Positions 36,259-46,666 of a stretch of 64,000 bases of DNA are shown in pieces; within the stretch, counting starts at the first letter, position 1, and each line of letters starts with the position of its first letter. Below the pieces are notes generated by a model that worked only from the letters and a program-made list of their open reading frames with translations, did not search any database and was not told where the DNA came from. The stretch spans positions 186,001 through 250,000 of the forward strand of contig NZ_JAJEWI010000001.1 of the NCBI RefSeq assembly GCF_020687785.1, written 5' to 3'. Origin of the DNA: Sphingopyxis yananensis. GTDB lineage: Bacteria > Pseudomonadota > Alphaproteobacteria > Sphingomonadales > Sphingomonadaceae. The translations under genes were made by a program, and so were the position numbers.

Positions 36259-36381
36259 GCAAATGGCGGCAATCGGCCCGAAAGGGCTATTGCTCGGAAT
36301 GGCCCGCTTGGTTTTGATGGTTCCGTTTTTGCTCGGTCCATCAAATTTGAAGGCCCATTGGTTTTGATGGAGAGTGCCCAC

Positions 36382-37914
36382 GTGTCCGCGAATATCGCTG
36401 AAATGGAAGCCCGCCGTGCTGCTGCCGCCTTGGGTGGCGGTCAAAAGCGCATTGATGCTCAGCATGCAAAAGGCAAGCTGACTGCGCGTGAGCGTTTGAA
36501 CGTGCTGCTGGATGAAGGTTCGTTCGAAGAACTGGATACCTATGTCGAGCATGATTGCGTCGACTTTGGCATGGAAAGCCAGAAAATCCCTGGTGACGGT
36601 GTGGTGACGGGTTCCGGTACGATCAATGGCCGTCTGGTCTATGTGTTCAGCCAAGATTTCACCGTATTTGGTGGTTCGCTGTCCAAGCGCCATGCCGAAA
36701 AAATCTGCAAGGTCATGGAAAAGGCGATGCTGGTCGGCGCGCCGGTTATCGGCCTGAACGACAGCGGCGGCGCACGTATTCAAGAAGGCGTGGCATCGCT
36801 GGGTGGCTATGCTGACGTGTTCCAGAAAAATGTGCTGGCATCGGGCGTTGTTCCGCAAATCAGCCTGATCATGGGTCCCTGCGCTGGCGGCGCCGTATAT
36901 AGCCCCGCCATGACCGACTTCATCTTCATGGTGAAGGACAGCAGCTATATGTTCGTGACCGGTCCCGATGTGGTGAAGACGGTGACGAACGAAGTCGTAA
37001 CACAAGAGGAATTGGGCGGCGCGATCACGCACACCACAAAAAGCTCGGTTGCCGACTTGGCCTTTGAAAATGATATCGAAGCCTTGCTCGCGGTTCGCGA
37101 CTTCTTTGACTATCTGCCGGAAAATAACCGCGTTGGCGTGCCTGTGCGTCCGACCAGCGACCCTTATGACCGCGTCGAACCCAGCCTTGACACGCTGATC
37201 CCGCCCAGCGCGAACCAGCCTTATGATATGAATGAACTGATCCGCAAGACAGTGGACGAAGGCGAATTCTTCGAAGTTCAACAAGCCCATGCGGGCAATA
37301 TCATCATCGGTTTTGGCCGTATCGAAGGCCGCACCGTCGGTATCGTCGCCAACCAGCCCATGGTTTTGGCGGGCGTGTTGGACATCAACTCGTCGAAAAA
37401 GGCCGCGCGTTTCGTGCGCTTCTGCGATGCGTTTGAAATTCCTATCGTTACCTTTGTGGACGTTCCCGGCTTCCTGCCTGGCACCAGCCAAGAATATAAT
37501 GGCATCATCAAGCATGGCGCGAAATTGCTGTTCGCTTATGCCGAAGCCACGGTTCCCAAAATCACCGTCATCACGCGCAAGGCCTATGGCGGTGCATATG
37601 ACGTGATGTCGTCCAAGCATTTGCGCGGCGATTTAAACTATGCATGGCCCACGGCAGAAATCGCCGTGATGGGTGCAAAGGGCGCTGTAGAAATCATCTT
37701 CCGTGCCGATATGAACGATCCCGCCAAGATTGCGGAACGCACCAAGGAATATGAAGACCGCTTTGCGAACCCATTTGTGGCCGCGCAACGTGGTTATATT
37801 GACGAGGTCATTTATCCGCACAGCACCCGCAAGCGCATCGCGCTGGGCCTGCGCAAGCTAAAGAATAAATCCCTCGAAAATCCGTGGAAAAAGCACGACA
37901 ATATTCCGCTGTAA
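36382..37914 (+). CDS. pccB: Propionyl-CoA carboxylase beta chain
   Basis: 510 residues, the carboxyltransferase subunit that moves CO2 from biotin to propionyl-CoA to form methylmalonyl-CoA. I chose GTG 36382 ([20 protein letters not shown]), with GGAGAG about 9 nt upstream and the family's usual length; ATG 36367 would add five residues. Blocks are [40 protein letters not shown] [39 protein letters not shown] with the oxyanion glycines, and [18 protein letters not shown] in the second domain. It is the first gene of the propionyl-CoA region. Its partner pccA is 6 kb downstream. Confidence 0.96.
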   Translation: MSANIAEMEARRAAAALGGGQKRIDAQHAKGKLTARERLNVLLDEGSFEELDTYVEHDCVDFGMESQKIPGDGVVTGSGTINGRLVYVFSQDFTVFGGSLSKRHAEKICKVMEKAMLVGAPVIGLNDSGGARIQEGVASLGGYADVFQKNVLASGVVPQISLIMGPCAGGAVYSPAMTDFIFMVKDSSYMFVTGPDVVKTVTNEVVTQEELGGAITHTTKSSVADLAFENDIEALLAVRDFFDYLPENNRVGVPVRPTSDPYDRVEPSLDTLIPPSANQPYDMNELIRKTVDEGEFFEVQQAHAGNIIIGFGRIEGRTVGIVANQPMVLAGVLDINSSKKAARFVRFCDAFEIPIVTFVDVPGFLPGTSQEYNGIIKHGAKLLFAYAEATVPKITVITRKAYGGAYDVMSSKHLRGDLNYAWPTAEIAVMGAKGAVEIIFRADMNDPAKIAERTKEYEDRFANPFVAAQRGYIDEVIYPHSTRKRIALGLRKLKNKSLENPWKKHDNIPL

Positions 37915-37935
37915 TATTCGCTATAAGGGGTGCCT

Positions 37936-38700
37936 ATGATGCGCCGTTCCACTGTGACTTTTCTGGCCATGGCGGCGCTGATGCCCTTGGCCAGTGCCGC
38001 AGCTGCCTTTGATCCGGATACGCCCTTGGCTGATCCGGCAAAGGACAGCTTTCCCATTCGGCTGGGCGATCAGCCGGACCTGACCGTGCGCAGCGCCTTC
38101 TTCATCGGATTTGGCGCCGCAAAACGGGCAGGGGAAGATGCCGTGGTCGTGCGCGATGTCGGTGGCACAGCCTATGAATTTACGCCCGCCGCCCTGCATG
38201 TCATGGACGATGGCCGCGCTATTTTGCTCAGCACGGGGGCCAATCCCGATGCCAGCAGCGCGTCCAGCGGCATCAACGCCATTCACTATTTGCGGTCCAG
38301 CCCCAGTGGCTGGGTGCGTCTGGGCGAATGGTTTGATGTGGGCGGAACGGGCACTATGGGCAATGCTGCCACGTCATGGGCCTTTACGGAGCGTTTGGGC
38401 AAAAATCCCTATCTTGTCTCCGCCGGCGGCGGGGTGTGGCAGGGCTGCTTGTTGAACATCGCGGTGATAACGGAAATGACCCCCAATGGGCCTGTGGATC
38501 GCGGCAGCTTTACCGCCGCGATGAGCAGCGGGGCGGGCATCGGCCAAGATGATGCCGAATATGACGGCCAAATCATCTCTGCCAAGCCGGACCACAGCTT
38601 TGTGGTCGGTTACACAGGAACAAAGGCGCAGCGCCAAAATTATGTGCTGCGCGATGGGAAATATCAGCTTGTCGGTCGGGATCATATTCCCGGTTGTTAA
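37936..38700 (+). CDS. Secreted protein of unknown function within the propionyl-CoA cluster
   Basis: 254 residues from ATG 37936 (MMRRSTVTFLAMAALMPLAS), preceded by AAGGGG; a GTG six nt earlier is possible. A signal peptide ends near AAAAF. The mature part is Gly/Ser/Ala-rich and beta-predicted (LGDQPDLTVRSAFFIGFGAA, YHLRSSPSGWVRLGEW-like block, GGGVWQGCLLNIAVITEMTP). I recognise no domain. It is 21 bp downstream of pccB and 66 bp upstream of the epimerase, so it is probably co-transcribed, but a functional link to propionyl-CoA is not shown. Confidence 0.7.
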   Translation: MMRRSTVTFLAMAALMPLASAAAAFDPDTPLADPAKDSFPIRLGDQPDLTVRSAFFIGFGAAKRAGEDAVVVRDVGGTAYEFTPAALHVMDDGRAILLSTGANPDASSASSGINAIHYLRSSPSGWVRLGEWFDVGGTGTMGNAATSWAFTERLGKNPYLVSAGGGVWQGCLLNIAVITEMTPNGPVDRGSFTAAMSSGAGIGQDDAEYDGQIISAKPDHSFVVGYTGTKAQRQNYVLRDGKYQLVGRDHIPGC

Positions 38701-38766
38701 GCCGTTGAAGCAGGATTTGCGGCCCAAGCCAAGGCTTGCGGTGCAAGGAAATAGGGACGTGTTGCG

Positions 38767-39207
38767 ATGAAATTGGGTCGACTAAATCACATCGGCGTTG
38801 CCACGCCATCAATCGCAGATAGCATCATTTTTTATCGTGATGTGATGGGCGCCACGCAAATTAGCGAGCCTTTCGACCTGCCCGATCAGGGCGTGAAAGT
38901 TTGCTTTGTCGACACGCCCACCGCCGATGGCGCGCTGAATGGCACGCAGATTGAATTGGTGGAACCACTGCCCGGCAACACCTCTATCGCTGGTTTTCTG
39001 GAAAAGAACCCTGCGGGCGGCCAGCATCATCTTTGCTATGAAGTGCCCGATATTCACGTCGCCAAGGCCGAATTTGAAGCCATGGGCAAGCGCGTGCTGG
39101 GGGATCCCCGCATTGGCGCGCATGGCACGCTGATTTTCTTCGTCCATCCCAAGGATATGGGCGGAATTTTGACCGAAATTATGGAAACGCCAAAGGGTGA
39201 CCATTGA
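38767..39207 (+). CDS. mce: Methylmalonyl-CoA epimerase
   Basis: 146 residues, a VOC/glyoxalase-fold metalloenzyme that converts (S)- to (R)-methylmalonyl-CoA. The opening [20 protein letters not shown] has the first metal His. [20 protein letters not shown] and [14 protein letters not shown] carry further metal ligands, and [20 protein letters not shown] ends the second repeat with the last Glu ligand. It sits directly upstream of the mutase (stop and start separated by one base), so the reaction order in the pathway equals the gene order. Confidence 0.95.
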   Translation: MKLGRLNHIGVATPSIADSIIFYRDVMGATQISEPFDLPDQGVKVCFVDTPTADGALNGTQIELVEPLPGNTSIAGFLEKNPAGGQHHLCYEVPDIHVAKAEFEAMGKRVLGDPRIGAHGTLIFFVHPKDMGGILTEIMETPKGDH

Positions 39208-39208
39208 T

Positions 39209-41353
39209 ATGACCAACAAGCCAACATTGGACCAATGGGCCGCCGCCGCTGACAAGGAAGTCAAGGGCAAGGACCTGAATTGGGAAACCCCCGAAGGCAT
39301 CACCGTCAAGCCGCTTTATACCGCCGAAGATGTGACGGTTGAGCCCGGCCTGCCCGGTTTCGCGCCCTTTACGCGCGGCGTTCGCGCCAGCATGTATGCG
39401 GGCCGCCCTTGGACCATCCGCCAATATGCCGGTTTCTCGACCGCCGAGGAATCCAACGCTTTTTATCGCCGCAATTTGGCGGCGGGCCAAAAGGGCCTGT
39501 CGGTGGCCTTCGACTTGGCCACTCACCGTGGTTATGACAGCGATCACCCCCGCGTTGTGGGCGATGTTGGCAAGGCTGGCGTGGCGATCGACAGCGTCGA
39601 AGATATGAAGATTTTGTTCGACGGTATTCCGCTCGACAAAATGTCCGTTTCCATGACCATGAACGGCGCCGTCATTCCCATTCTTGCTTTCTTCATCGTC
39701 GCTGGCGAAGAACAAGGCGTGGACCGCAAATTGTTGGACGGCACCATTCAGAATGACATTCTGAAGGAATTCATGGTCCGCAACACCTATATTTATCCGC
39801 CCGAACCATCGATGCGGATTATTTCGGACATTTTCGGCTATACCAGCCGCGAAATGCCCAAATTTAACAGCATTTCCATTTCCGGCTATCATATGCAGGA
39901 AGCGGGCGCGACGCAGGTTCAGGAACTGGCCTTCACCATCGCGGACGGCATGGAATATGTGAAATATGGCGTGGCGTCGGGCCTTGATATCGACAAATTC
40001 GCTGGCCGCCTCAGCTTCTTCTTCGCCATTGGTATGAATTTCTTCATGGAAATTGCCAAGCTGCGCGCCGCCCGTGTGTTGTGGCACCGTGCGATGACGA
40101 CGCTGGGCGCGCAAGATGAACGTAGCAAGATGCTGCGCACCCACTGCCAGACCAGCGGGGTGTCGTTGACCGAACAAGATCCGTATAACAACGTGATGCG
40201 CACCACCATCGAAGCCATGGCGGCGATGCTGGGCGGCACACAATCGCTGCACACCAATGCGCTGGACGAAGCCATTGCTTTGCCAACCGACTTCTCGGCC
40301 CGTATTGCGCGCAACACGCAAATTGTGATCCAAGAAGAAACCGGCATGTGCAATGTCGTCGATCCATTGGGCGGCAGCTATTATATCGAAAGCCTGACCC
40401 AGCAATTGGTCGATCAGGCGCAAGCGATTATTGATCGCGTCCAATCCGAAGGCGGCATGGCCAAGGCCGTGGCGGCGGGCTGGCCCAAGGCGATGATCGA
40501 AGAAGCGGCAGCGGCCCGTCAGGCCCGCGTGGACCGCGGCGATGATGTGATCGTGGGCGTGAACAAATATCGCCTTGCCAATGAAGATCTGTTGGAAACG
40601 CTGGAAGTCGACAACACAAAGGTTCGCGAAGCCCAAGTCGCCCGCATCAACAAGATGAAGGCCGACCGCGACGAAGCCGCCTGTCAGGCCGCTTTGAAGG
40701 CTTTGGCCGATGGTGCCGCCGCACCGCAAACGCTGGAAAACAACCTGCTGGCCTTGGCCGTAGAGGCCGCCCGCGCTCGCGCCACTTTGGGCGAAATTTC
40801 CAGTGCGATGGAAAGCAGCTTTGACCGCTATGGCACCGTGCCAACCCCTGTGAAGGGCGTTTACGCCAAGCCTTATGAAAATGACGCGCGCTGGGCACAG
40901 GTGGTGGACGGCGTCAAGGCTGTGGAACGCCGCCTTGGTCGCGCACCCAAGCTGCTGGTCGCGAAAATGGGCCAAGATGGTCATGATCGCGGCGCAAACG
41001 TCATTGCGTCGGCCTTTGGTGACATGGGATTTGACGTGGTGTCGGGTCCTTTGTTCCAAACCCCCGAAGAAACCATTGTGTTGGCGCTGGAAAGCAATGT
41101 GGACGCCGTTGGCGCGTCCAGCCTTGCTGCTGGCCACAAGACGCTGATCCCCGAATTGATCAACGGTTTGAAGGCTGCCGGACGCGGCGACATCAAGGTC
41201 ATTGCGGGCGGGGTTATCCCTCCACAAGATTATGATTTCTTACGCGACGCGGGCGTGCAAGGCATCTATGGTCCCGGCACCAATGTGGTCGAATGCGCTG
41301 CCGATGTGCTGCGCCTTTTGGGCCATAACATGCCGCCATTAAACGAAAATTGA
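39209..41353 (+). CDS. Methylmalonyl-CoA mutase, single-chain
   Basis: 714 residues, the adenosylcobalamin enzyme that isomerises (R)-methylmalonyl-CoA to succinyl-CoA. The ATG at 39209 ([20 protein letters not shown]) follows AAAGGGTGA; a GTG four codons upstream overlaps the epimerase. The TIM-barrel half has [20 protein letters not shown], the CoA-binding region [20 protein letters not shown], and [20 protein letters not shown]. The C-terminal cobalamin domain has the base-off histidine in [15 protein letters not shown]. Both halves are in one polypeptide, so it is the homodimeric alphaproteobacterial or mammalian type rather than the ScpA/B split type. The mutase chaperone MeaB is not in this window. 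Confidence 0.97.
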   Translation: MTNKPTLDQWAAAADKEVKGKDLNWETPEGITVKPLYTAEDVTVEPGLPGFAPFTRGVRASMYAGRPWTIRQYAGFSTAEESNAFYRRNLAAGQKGLSVAFDLATHRGYDSDHPRVVGDVGKAGVAIDSVEDMKILFDGIPLDKMSVSMTMNGAVIPILAFFIVAGEEQGVDRKLLDGTIQNDILKEFMVRNTYIYPPEPSMRIISDIFGYTSREMPKFNSISISGYHMQEAGATQVQELAFTIADGMEYVKYGVASGLDIDKFAGRLSFFFAIGMNFFMEIAKLRAARVLWHRAMTTLGAQDERSKMLRTHCQTSGVSLTEQDPYNNVMRTTIEAMAAMLGGTQSLHTNALDEAIALPTDFSARIARNTQIVIQEETGMCNVVDPLGGSYYIESLTQQLVDQAQAIIDRVQSEGGMAKAVAAGWPKAMIEEAAAARQARVDRGDDVIVGVNKYRLANEDLLETLEVDNTKVREAQVARINKMKADRDEAACQAALKALADGAAAPQTLENNLLALAVEAARARATLGEISSAMESSFDRYGTVPTPVKGVYAKPYENDARWAQVVDGVKAVERRLGRAPKLLVAKMGQDGHDRGANVIASAFGDMGFDVVSGPLFQTPEETIVLALESNVDAVGASSLAAGHKTLIPELINGLKAAGRGDIKVIAGGVIPPQDYDFLRDAGVQGIYGPGTNVVECAADVLRLLGHNMPPLNEN

Positions 41354-41378
41354 TGCGGCTTAACGGAGGGATTATCCA

Positions 41379-42656
41379 ATGACTGGCCCAAAAGCTGAAA
41401 CACTTGCCATCCATGCCGGAACCGAAGTAGACCCGACAACCAAGGCTCGTATTACGCCCATCTATCAGACGGCATCCTATGTCTTTGATGACGTGGACCA
41501 TGCGTCGCGTTTGTTTAACCTTCAGGAATTCGGGAATATCTATTCCCGCATCATGAATCCCACCAATGGGGCGTTGGAAGGCAAGATTGCGGCACTCGAA
41601 GGCGGGCAGGCGGCTTTGGCCGTGGCGTCCGGCCATGCCGCACAATTTCTGGCTTTCCACACATTGATGGAAGCAGGCTGTGAAATTGTGGCCGCCAAGA
41701 AATTATATGGCGGTTCGCTGAACCAACTCAGCCACAGCTTCAAAAAAATGGGTTGGACAACCCATTTCGTGGATGCCGATGATCCGGCCAATATCGCCGC
41801 GGCCATCAACGACAAAACCCGCGCCGTGTTTATCGAGAGCCTCGCCAACCCAGGCGGTGTGGTGCAAGACATCGAAGCCATCGCCAAAGTGGCGCATGAC
41901 GCGGGTATTCCGTTGATCGTCGACAATACGCTGGCGACGCCTTTGCTGTGCCGCCCTATTGAACATGGCGCGGATATTGTGGTCCATTCGACCACCAAAT
42001 TTCTGAACGGCCATGGCAATGCCATTGGCGGCGTGATTGTTGACGCAGGCAATTTCGATTGGGCGAAAAGCGGGAAATTCCCGACGCTCAGCGAAGCAAA
42101 TGCCAGCTATCATGGCATGAAATTCACCGAAAGCTTTGGCAATCTGGCCTTCATCCTTGCCACCCGTACCTTGGGTCTGCGCGATTTGGGTCCGTCGATG
42201 GCCCCGATGAATGCTTTCTTGGCGCTGACCGGCATGGAAACGCTGGCGCTGCGGATGGAACGCCATTGTGACAATGCGCAGAAACTGGCCGAATGGCTGC
42301 AAAAACATCCGCAAATTAGCTGGGTTAACTATGCGGGCTTGCCCGACAATGCCTATCATGCGCTGGCCCAAAAATATCTGGGCGGCAAGGGCGGAGCGGT
42401 CTTCACCTTTGGGTTGACCGGCGGATATGATGCGGGCGTCAAGCTGGTGTCTAACGTTAAACTGTTCAGCCATTTGGCGAATATCGGCGACACACGCTCG
42501 CTCATCATCCATCCGGCTTCAACGACGCACAGCCAATTGACGGCGGATCAATTGTTGCAAGCGGGCGCTGGTCCCGATGTGGTCCGTGTGTCGGTGGGTA
42601 TCGAGCATATTGATGATATTATCGCCGATCTGGAACAGGCGCTGGGAGCATTATGA
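41379..42656 (+). CDS. metY: O-acetylhomoserine sulfhydrylase (Cys/Met metabolism PLP enzyme)
   Basis: 425 residues, a PLP enzyme of the cystathionine gamma-synthase fold that makes homocysteine from O-acetylhomoserine and sulfide. It opens [20 protein letters not shown], with [20 protein letters not shown]. The Schiff-base Lys is in [17 protein letters not shown]. The insertion [20 protein letters not shown] and the length are typical of OAH sulfhydrylase and longer than methionine gamma-lyase (about 400). ATG 41379 follows AACGGAGGG. It overlaps bioB as ATGA. Its place in a propionyl-CoA operon raises the alternative that it cleaves methionine to 2-oxobutyrate, a propionyl-CoA precursor; I consider this less likely. 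Confidence 0.9.
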   Translation: MTGPKAETLAIHAGTEVDPTTKARITPIYQTASYVFDDVDHASRLFNLQEFGNIYSRIMNPTNGALEGKIAALEGGQAALAVASGHAAQFLAFHTLMEAGCEIVAAKKLYGGSLNQLSHSFKKMGWTTHFVDADDPANIAAAINDKTRAVFIESLANPGGVVQDIEAIAKVAHDAGIPLIVDNTLATPLLCRPIEHGADIVVHSTTKFLNGHGNAIGGVIVDAGNFDWAKSGKFPTLSEANASYHGMKFTESFGNLAFILATRTLGLRDLGPSMAPMNAFLALTGMETLALRMERHCDNAQKLAEWLQKHPQISWVNYAGLPDNAYHALAQKYLGGKGGAVFTFGLTGGYDAGVKLVSNVKLFSHLANIGDTRSLIIHPASTTHSQLTADQLLQAGAGPDVVRVSVGIEHIDDIIADLEQALGAL

Positions 42657-43708
42657 TGACATCGGGCGAGACGCTGGTTCGCAACGATTGGACCCGCGAC
42701 GAAATTTCGATATTGTTCGACCTGCCATTTGATGAATTGATGTGGCGTGCCCAAAGCACGCACCGTCAATTTCATTCCCATGGCGAAGTTCAGCTTTGCA
42801 CCCTTTTGTCCATCAAAACCGGCGGCTGCGCCGAAGATTGCGGCTATTGCTCGCAATCGGCATCGGCGGATACGGGTCTGAAAGCAAGCAAGTTGATGGA
42901 AGTGCAGGCGGTGTTGCAATCCGCCGCCGAGGCCAAAGACAATGGCAGCAAGCGTTTCTGCATGGGCGCTGCATGGCGCAACCCCAAAAACCGCGATATG
43001 CCCGCGATCATCGAAATGATCAAAGGCGTGCGTCAAATGGGCATGGAAACCTGTATGACTTTGGGCATGTTGACCAAAAATCAGGCGGCCCAATTGGCCG
43101 AAGCTGGCCTTGATTATTATAATCATAATATCGACACCAGCCCCGAAAATTACGCCAATATCACCAGCACGCGAACCTTCGAAGATCGCATCAACACGCT
43201 GGACGAAGTGCGGAATGCGGGCATCAATGTCTGTTCCGGCGGCATCGTCGGCATGGGCGAGGCGCGCAGCGACCGTGTGGGCTTTGTTCACGCGCTGGCG
43301 ACCTTGGAACGGCACCCAGAAAGCGTGCCCGTCAACGCGCTAGTCCCCGTCAAGGGCACGGTGCTGGGCGACATGCTGGCCGATACGCCGCTGGCGAAAA
43401 TTGACGAGATTGAATTTGTTCGCACGGTGGCGGTCGCCCGTATCACCATGCCCCTCAGCATGGTGCGCCTGTCGGCTGGCCGCGAAAGCATGAATGATGC
43501 GACGCAGGCCTTGTGCTTCATGGCTGGGGCCAACAGCATTTTTACCGGCGACAAGCTGCTGACCACGGGCAATGCGGGCGAAAATGCTGACGCGGCTTTG
43601 TTCGCCAAGCTGGGCTTAAAGCCGATGGAAAGCGAAGAACCGATGCGCCAAAAAAGCGGCTGTGGCGGCGGATGCGCCTCCGCTCCGGTTTTGGAAGCGG
43701 CTGAATGA
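42653..43708 (+). CDS. bioB: Biotin synthase
   Basis: 351 residues, a radical SAM enzyme that inserts sulfur into dethiobiotin. The [4Fe-4S] motif is in [16 protein letters not shown] (Cys59, Cys63, Cys66). Further blocks are [33 protein letters not shown] and [20 protein letters not shown], with the conserved Arg of the [2Fe-2S] site. The C-terminal Cys-rich tail ([12 protein letters not shown]) is frequent in this family. The ATG at 42653 overlaps the metY stop; ATG 42656 is equally possible. Placing biotin synthesis next to two biotin-dependent carboxylase genes ties cofactor supply to demand. Confidence 0.97.
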   Translation: MMTSGETLVRNDWTRDEISILFDLPFDELMWRAQSTHRQFHSHGEVQLCTLLSIKTGGCAEDCGYCSQSASADTGLKASKLMEVQAVLQSAAEAKDNGSKRFCMGAAWRNPKNRDMPAIIEMIKGVRQMGMETCMTLGMLTKNQAAQLAEAGLDYYNHNIDTSPENYANITSTRTFEDRINTLDEVRNAGINVCSGGIVGMGEARSDRVGFVHALATLERHPESVPVNALVPVKGTVLGDMLADTPLAKIDEIEFVRTVAVARITMPLSMVRLSAGRESMNDATQALCFMAGANSIFTGDKLLTTGNAGENADAALFAKLGLKPMESEEPMRQKSGCGGGCASAPVLEAAE

Positions 43709-44106
43709 TTGGCGCGGCCATCTTTCTGGCGGCAGCCGCTGTTTCGGGGGCGAATGAACCCGATGTTTCTTGCGAACATCCAACCAGCCAGTTGGAAATG
43801 AACATCTGTTCTTTTCGCGATTTTCGTCAGGCTGACCGCGAATTGAACGACCAATGGAAGATCACCGCAGAAATCCAAAAGGGTTTTGATCGGGATCCCG
43901 ATGTCGTGAAAGATGGCCGACCCGGCTATTTTGATACTTTGCTGGCCGCGCAACGTGCGTGGCTAAGCTATCGTGACACACATTGCCGCAGCGAAGGATA
44001 TTCCATGCGGGGTGGTTCGGCGGAACCGCTTGTTACCAACGGGTGCATGGCGCAATTGACCCGCGCGCGCACCGCACAATTAAAAGATCTTGCTGAGGAA
44101 AAGTGA
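43705..44106 (+). CDS. Secreted LprI-like (DUF1311) protein
   Basis: 133 residues starting at ATG 43705, which overlaps the bioB stop (ATGA). A short signal-like segment ([19 protein letters not shown]) is followed by the DUF1311 pattern: [26 protein letters not shown], then [20 protein letters not shown] and [20 protein letters not shown]. Four Cys probably form disulfides. The domain is named after mycobacterial LprI, a lysozyme inhibitor, but most homologues are uncharacterised. It is translated within the metY-bioB-pccA run, and no catabolic function is evident. Confidence 0.82.
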   Translation: MIGAAIFLAAAAVSGANEPDVSCEHPTSQLEMNICSFRDFRQADRELNDQWKITAEIQKGFDRDPDVVKDGRPGYFDTLLAAQRAWLSYRDTHCRSEGYSMRGGSAEPLVTNGCMAQLTRARTAQLKDLAEEK

Positions 44107-44110
44107 TAAA

Positions 44111-46117
44111 ATGTTCAAAAAGATCCTGATCGCCAATCGCGGCGAAATCGCCTGCCGCGTGATCAAGACGGCGCGCCGCATGGGTATCCAGACGGTGGCT
44201 GTTTATTCCGACGCAGACGCGCGTGCGCCGTTCGTGCAAATGGCGGATGAAGCTGTGCATATTGGTGCATCGCCCGCATCGGAATCCTATCTGATCGCGG
44301 ACAAGATCATTGCCGCCTGCAAACAAACGGGCGCCGAAGCGGTGCACCCCGGCTATGGTTTCTTGTCGGAACGCACCAGCTTTGCCGAAGCCTTGGCCGC
44401 CGAAGGCATTGCGTTCGTCGGCCCACCCGTCAACGCCATTGCCGCCATGGGCGACAAGATTGAATCCAAGAAACTGGCCAAAGAAGCAGGCGTCAACGTT
44501 GTACCCGGCTTTGTTGGCGAAATTCGCGACACCGAACATGCCGTCGAAATTTCGAACGAAATCGGCTATCCGGTGATGATGAAAGCCTCGGCTGGCGGCG
44601 GCGGCAAGGGTATGCGCCTTGCCTATGACGAAAAAGACGTGCGTGAAGGCTTTGAAAGCGTCAAGCGCGAAGGCCTGAACAGCTTTGGCGATGACCGTGT
44701 ATTCATTGAAAAATTCATCCTCAACCCACGCCATATCGAAATCCAAATCTTGGGCGATAAGCATGGCAATGTGATTTACCTCAACGAACGCGAATGTTCG
44801 ATCCAGCGTCGTCACCAAAAGGTTGTTGAAGAAGCGCCGTCACCCTTCGTCACCCCTGCGATGCGCAAGGCCATGGGCGAACAGTGCGTTGCTTTGGCCA
44901 AGGCCGTGAATTATCACAGCGCGGGCACGGTGGAACTGATCGTTTCGGGCGCCGACGCGACGGGCGAAAGCTTTTACTTCCTCGAAATGAACACCCGTTT
45001 GCAGGTGGAACATCCCGTCACCGAAGCCATTACCGGCGTCGATTTGGTCGAACAAATGCTGCGCGTCGCATCGGGCGAACCGCTCAGCATCACCCAAGAT
45101 GACGTCAAGATCGAAGGCTGGTCGATTGAAAATCGCGTCTATGCCGAAGATCCCTATCGCGGCTTCTTGCCATCGACGGGCCGTATCGTGCGTTTCCAAC
45201 CGCCCGTGGAACCATGGGCTGGCGGCCTGCGCGGCGAAGACGGCATTCGCGTGGATGCAGGCGTGCAAGATGGCGGCGAAGTGTCCATCTATTATGATCC
45301 GATGATCGCCAAGCTGATCACATGGGGCGAAACCCGCGACGAAGCCGCTGATCTGCAAGTGGCGGCGCTGGACCGTTTCGAATTGGAAGGTCTGGGCCAC
45401 AATATCGACTTCTTGTCGGCGATCATGCAGCATCCGCGTTTCCGTACGGGCGAATTGACCACTGGTTTCATTGCCGAGGAATATCCCGAAGGCTTTACGG
45501 GCGCAGCGGTGAATGACGATGTCAAGCAAGCCTTGGCCGCCATCGCAGGCTTTATGGCCAGCGCCGACGCAGACCGTGCCCGCCGCATCGACGGCCAATT
45601 GGGCGACCGTTTGGAAGCACCGGCCAAATGGCAAGTGGCGCTGGGCGACGACCAGTTCGACGTGAAAATTGGCCGTAAGCATATCAAGGTCAATGGCGAA
45701 AAGCTGGATATCGCGCTGGAATATACGCCGGGCGACAAGCTGGTTGTGGCCGATATTGATGGCGAAGAATTGGCTGTCAAACTGGCGCGTACTCGCACCG
45801 GATGGCGTATGACGGCGCGTGGACATATTCACAATGTTCGCGTTTTGCCGCACAGCATCGCGCCTTTGGCAGCGCATATGATCGAAAAGATCCCACCTGA
45901 TCTGTCGAAATATCTGATCTGCCCGATGCCCGGTTTGCTGGTCGCCCTGCATGTCAAGGCAGGCGACACCGTCGAAGCTGGCCAACCGCTTGCCACCGTC
46001 GAAGCGATGAAGATGGAAAATATCCTGCGCGCCGAAAAAACTGGCGTGGTCAAGGTGGTGAATGCACAGCAAGGCGAAAGCTTGGCCGTGGATGCGATCA
46101 TTCTTGAACTGGAATAA
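44111..46117 (+). CDS. pccA: Propionyl-CoA/acyl-CoA carboxylase alpha chain (biotin carboxylase and BCCP)
   Basis: 668 residues from ATG 44111 (MFKKILIANRGEIACRVIKT), after GAGGAAAAG and 4 bp beyond the LprI stop. The biotin carboxylase half has the ATP-grasp blocks MKASAGGGGKGMRLAYDEKD and RDCSIQRRHQ-like NERECSIQRRHQKVVEEAPS, and EMNTRLQVEHPVTEAITGVD. A middle BT-like domain precedes the C-terminal biotinyl domain with VEAMKMENIL, biotin on Lys634. Single-chain BC-BCCP organisation is typical of PccA and MCC alpha. With pccB it forms propionyl-CoA carboxylase; MCC is a weaker alternative since no MCC beta or methylglutaconyl gene is present. Last gene before a hairpin terminator. Confidence 0.95.
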   Translation: MFKKILIANRGEIACRVIKTARRMGIQTVAVYSDADARAPFVQMADEAVHIGASPASESYLIADKIIAACKQTGAEAVHPGYGFLSERTSFAEALAAEGIAFVGPPVNAIAAMGDKIESKKLAKEAGVNVVPGFVGEIRDTEHAVEISNEIGYPVMMKASAGGGGKGMRLAYDEKDVREGFESVKREGLNSFGDDRVFIEKFILNPRHIEIQILGDKHGNVIYLNERECSIQRRHQKVVEEAPSPFVTPAMRKAMGEQCVALAKAVNYHSAGTVELIVSGADATGESFYFLEMNTRLQVEHPVTEAITGVDLVEQMLRVASGEPLSITQDDVKIEGWSIENRVYAEDPYRGFLPSTGRIVRFQPPVEPWAGGLRGEDGIRVDAGVQDGGEVSIYYDPMIAKLITWGETRDEAADLQVAALDRFELEGLGHNIDFLSAIMQHPRFRTGELTTGFIAEEYPEGFTGAAVNDDVKQALAAIAGFMASADADRARRIDGQLGDRLEAPAKWQVALGDDQFDVKIGRKHIKVNGEKLDIALEYTPGDKLVVADIDGEELAVKLARTRTGWRMTARGHIHNVRVLPHSIAPLAAHMIEKIPPDLSKYLICPMPGLLVALHVKAGDTVEAGQPLATVEAMKMENILRAEKTGVVKVVNAQQGESLAVDAIILELE

Positions 46118-46139
46118 TCTGACGGCTTAAATGCCGCAG

Positions 46140-46190
46140 CGCCCCGTCTTGCCCCGATCATCTGATGGGGCCGGGCGGGGCGTTGTTGTT
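46140..46190 (+). terminator. Terminator after pccA
   Basis: CGCCCCG (46140-46146) pairs with CGGGGCG (46176-46182), with an inner GCCCC/GGGGC stem (46151-46155 with 46167-46171), followed by TTGTTGTTT. It ends the propionyl-CoA operon. Confidence 0.75.
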
Positions 46191-46207
46191 TATACTGGAT
46201 TGATTTT

Positions 46208-46579
46208 ATGCACCTATCCCATGATGCCGACAGCCCCGCTGGCCCTGAAATCAGTTTCGATGATTTCCTGAAAGTGGATATACGGGTCGGTACCATCGTG
46301 AATGTGGCGCCTTTTCCGCAGGCGCGCAAACCGGCTTATCAGCTAGAAATTGATTTTGGCGGCAGCTTGGGCGTGCGAAAAAGCAGCGCCCAGATCACGG
46401 AAAATTATGCGCCCGACGACCTGCTCGGCCGCCAAATCGCCGCCGTGGTCAATTTTCCGCCGCGCCAAATTGGCAAATTTATGTCGCAGGTTTTGACCTT
46501 GGGCTTTGCGGACCATCAGGGCGCGGTCATCCTCTTTTCCCCCGATCAAGCCGTGCCCAACGGGTCGCGCTTATTCTAA
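46208..46579 (+). CDS. csaA: CsaA-like tRNA-binding (OB-fold) protein
   Basis: 123 residues (typical CsaA about 110). The tRNA-binding OB-fold core is ISFDDFLKVDIRVGTIVNVA, then AYQLEIDFGGSLGVRKSSAQ, ITENYAPDDLLGRQIAAVVN and the ending ILFSPDQAVPNGSRLF, all as in CsaA. In bacteria the protein binds tRNA and has been described as a chaperone-like factor. I do not see a strong ribosome-binding site. The gene stands between the propionyl-CoA operon and a strong bidirectional terminator. Confidence 0.92.
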   Translation: MHLSHDADSPAGPEISFDDFLKVDIRVGTIVNVAPFPQARKPAYQLEIDFGGSLGVRKSSAQITENYAPDDLLGRQIAAVVNFPPRQIGKFMSQVLTLGFADHQGAVILFSPDQAVPNGSRLF

Positions 46580-46580
46580 A

Positions 46581-46627
46581 GAAAAAGGCCCCGTCAGCGC
46601 TTCGTTCTGCGCTGACGGGGCCTTTTT
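46581..46627. terminator. Strong bidirectional terminator
   Basis: GGCCCCGTCAGCGC (46587-46600) and its exact complement at 46609-46622 form a 14-bp stem with an 8-nt loop. Five Ts follow and five As precede, so it serves csaA (rightward) and the leftward coiled-coil gene. Confidence 0.95.
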
Positions 46628-46666
46628 CGTTGTTTTTTCTGGCTATTTGGTCGCCGCAAACCGACC

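Noticed and set aside
39179..41227. 682-codon leftward ORF opposite the methylmalonyl-CoA mutase
   Set aside because: Composition is His/Gly-rich antisense sequence, a known artefact of codon bias in GC-rich genes; the forward gene is certain.
41354..41378. SAM riboswitch before metY
   Set aside because: Only 25 bp separate the mutase stop and the metY start, too short for a SAM-II aptamer.
42300..42656. metY as methionine gamma-lyase feeding propionyl-CoA
   Set aside because: Length and the insertion after the PLP lysine fit O-acetylhomoserine sulfhydrylase better; kept only as an alternative.
44840..46072. 410-codon leftward ORF opposite pccA
   Set aside because: Antisense shadow of the biotin carboxylase; no motif of its own.
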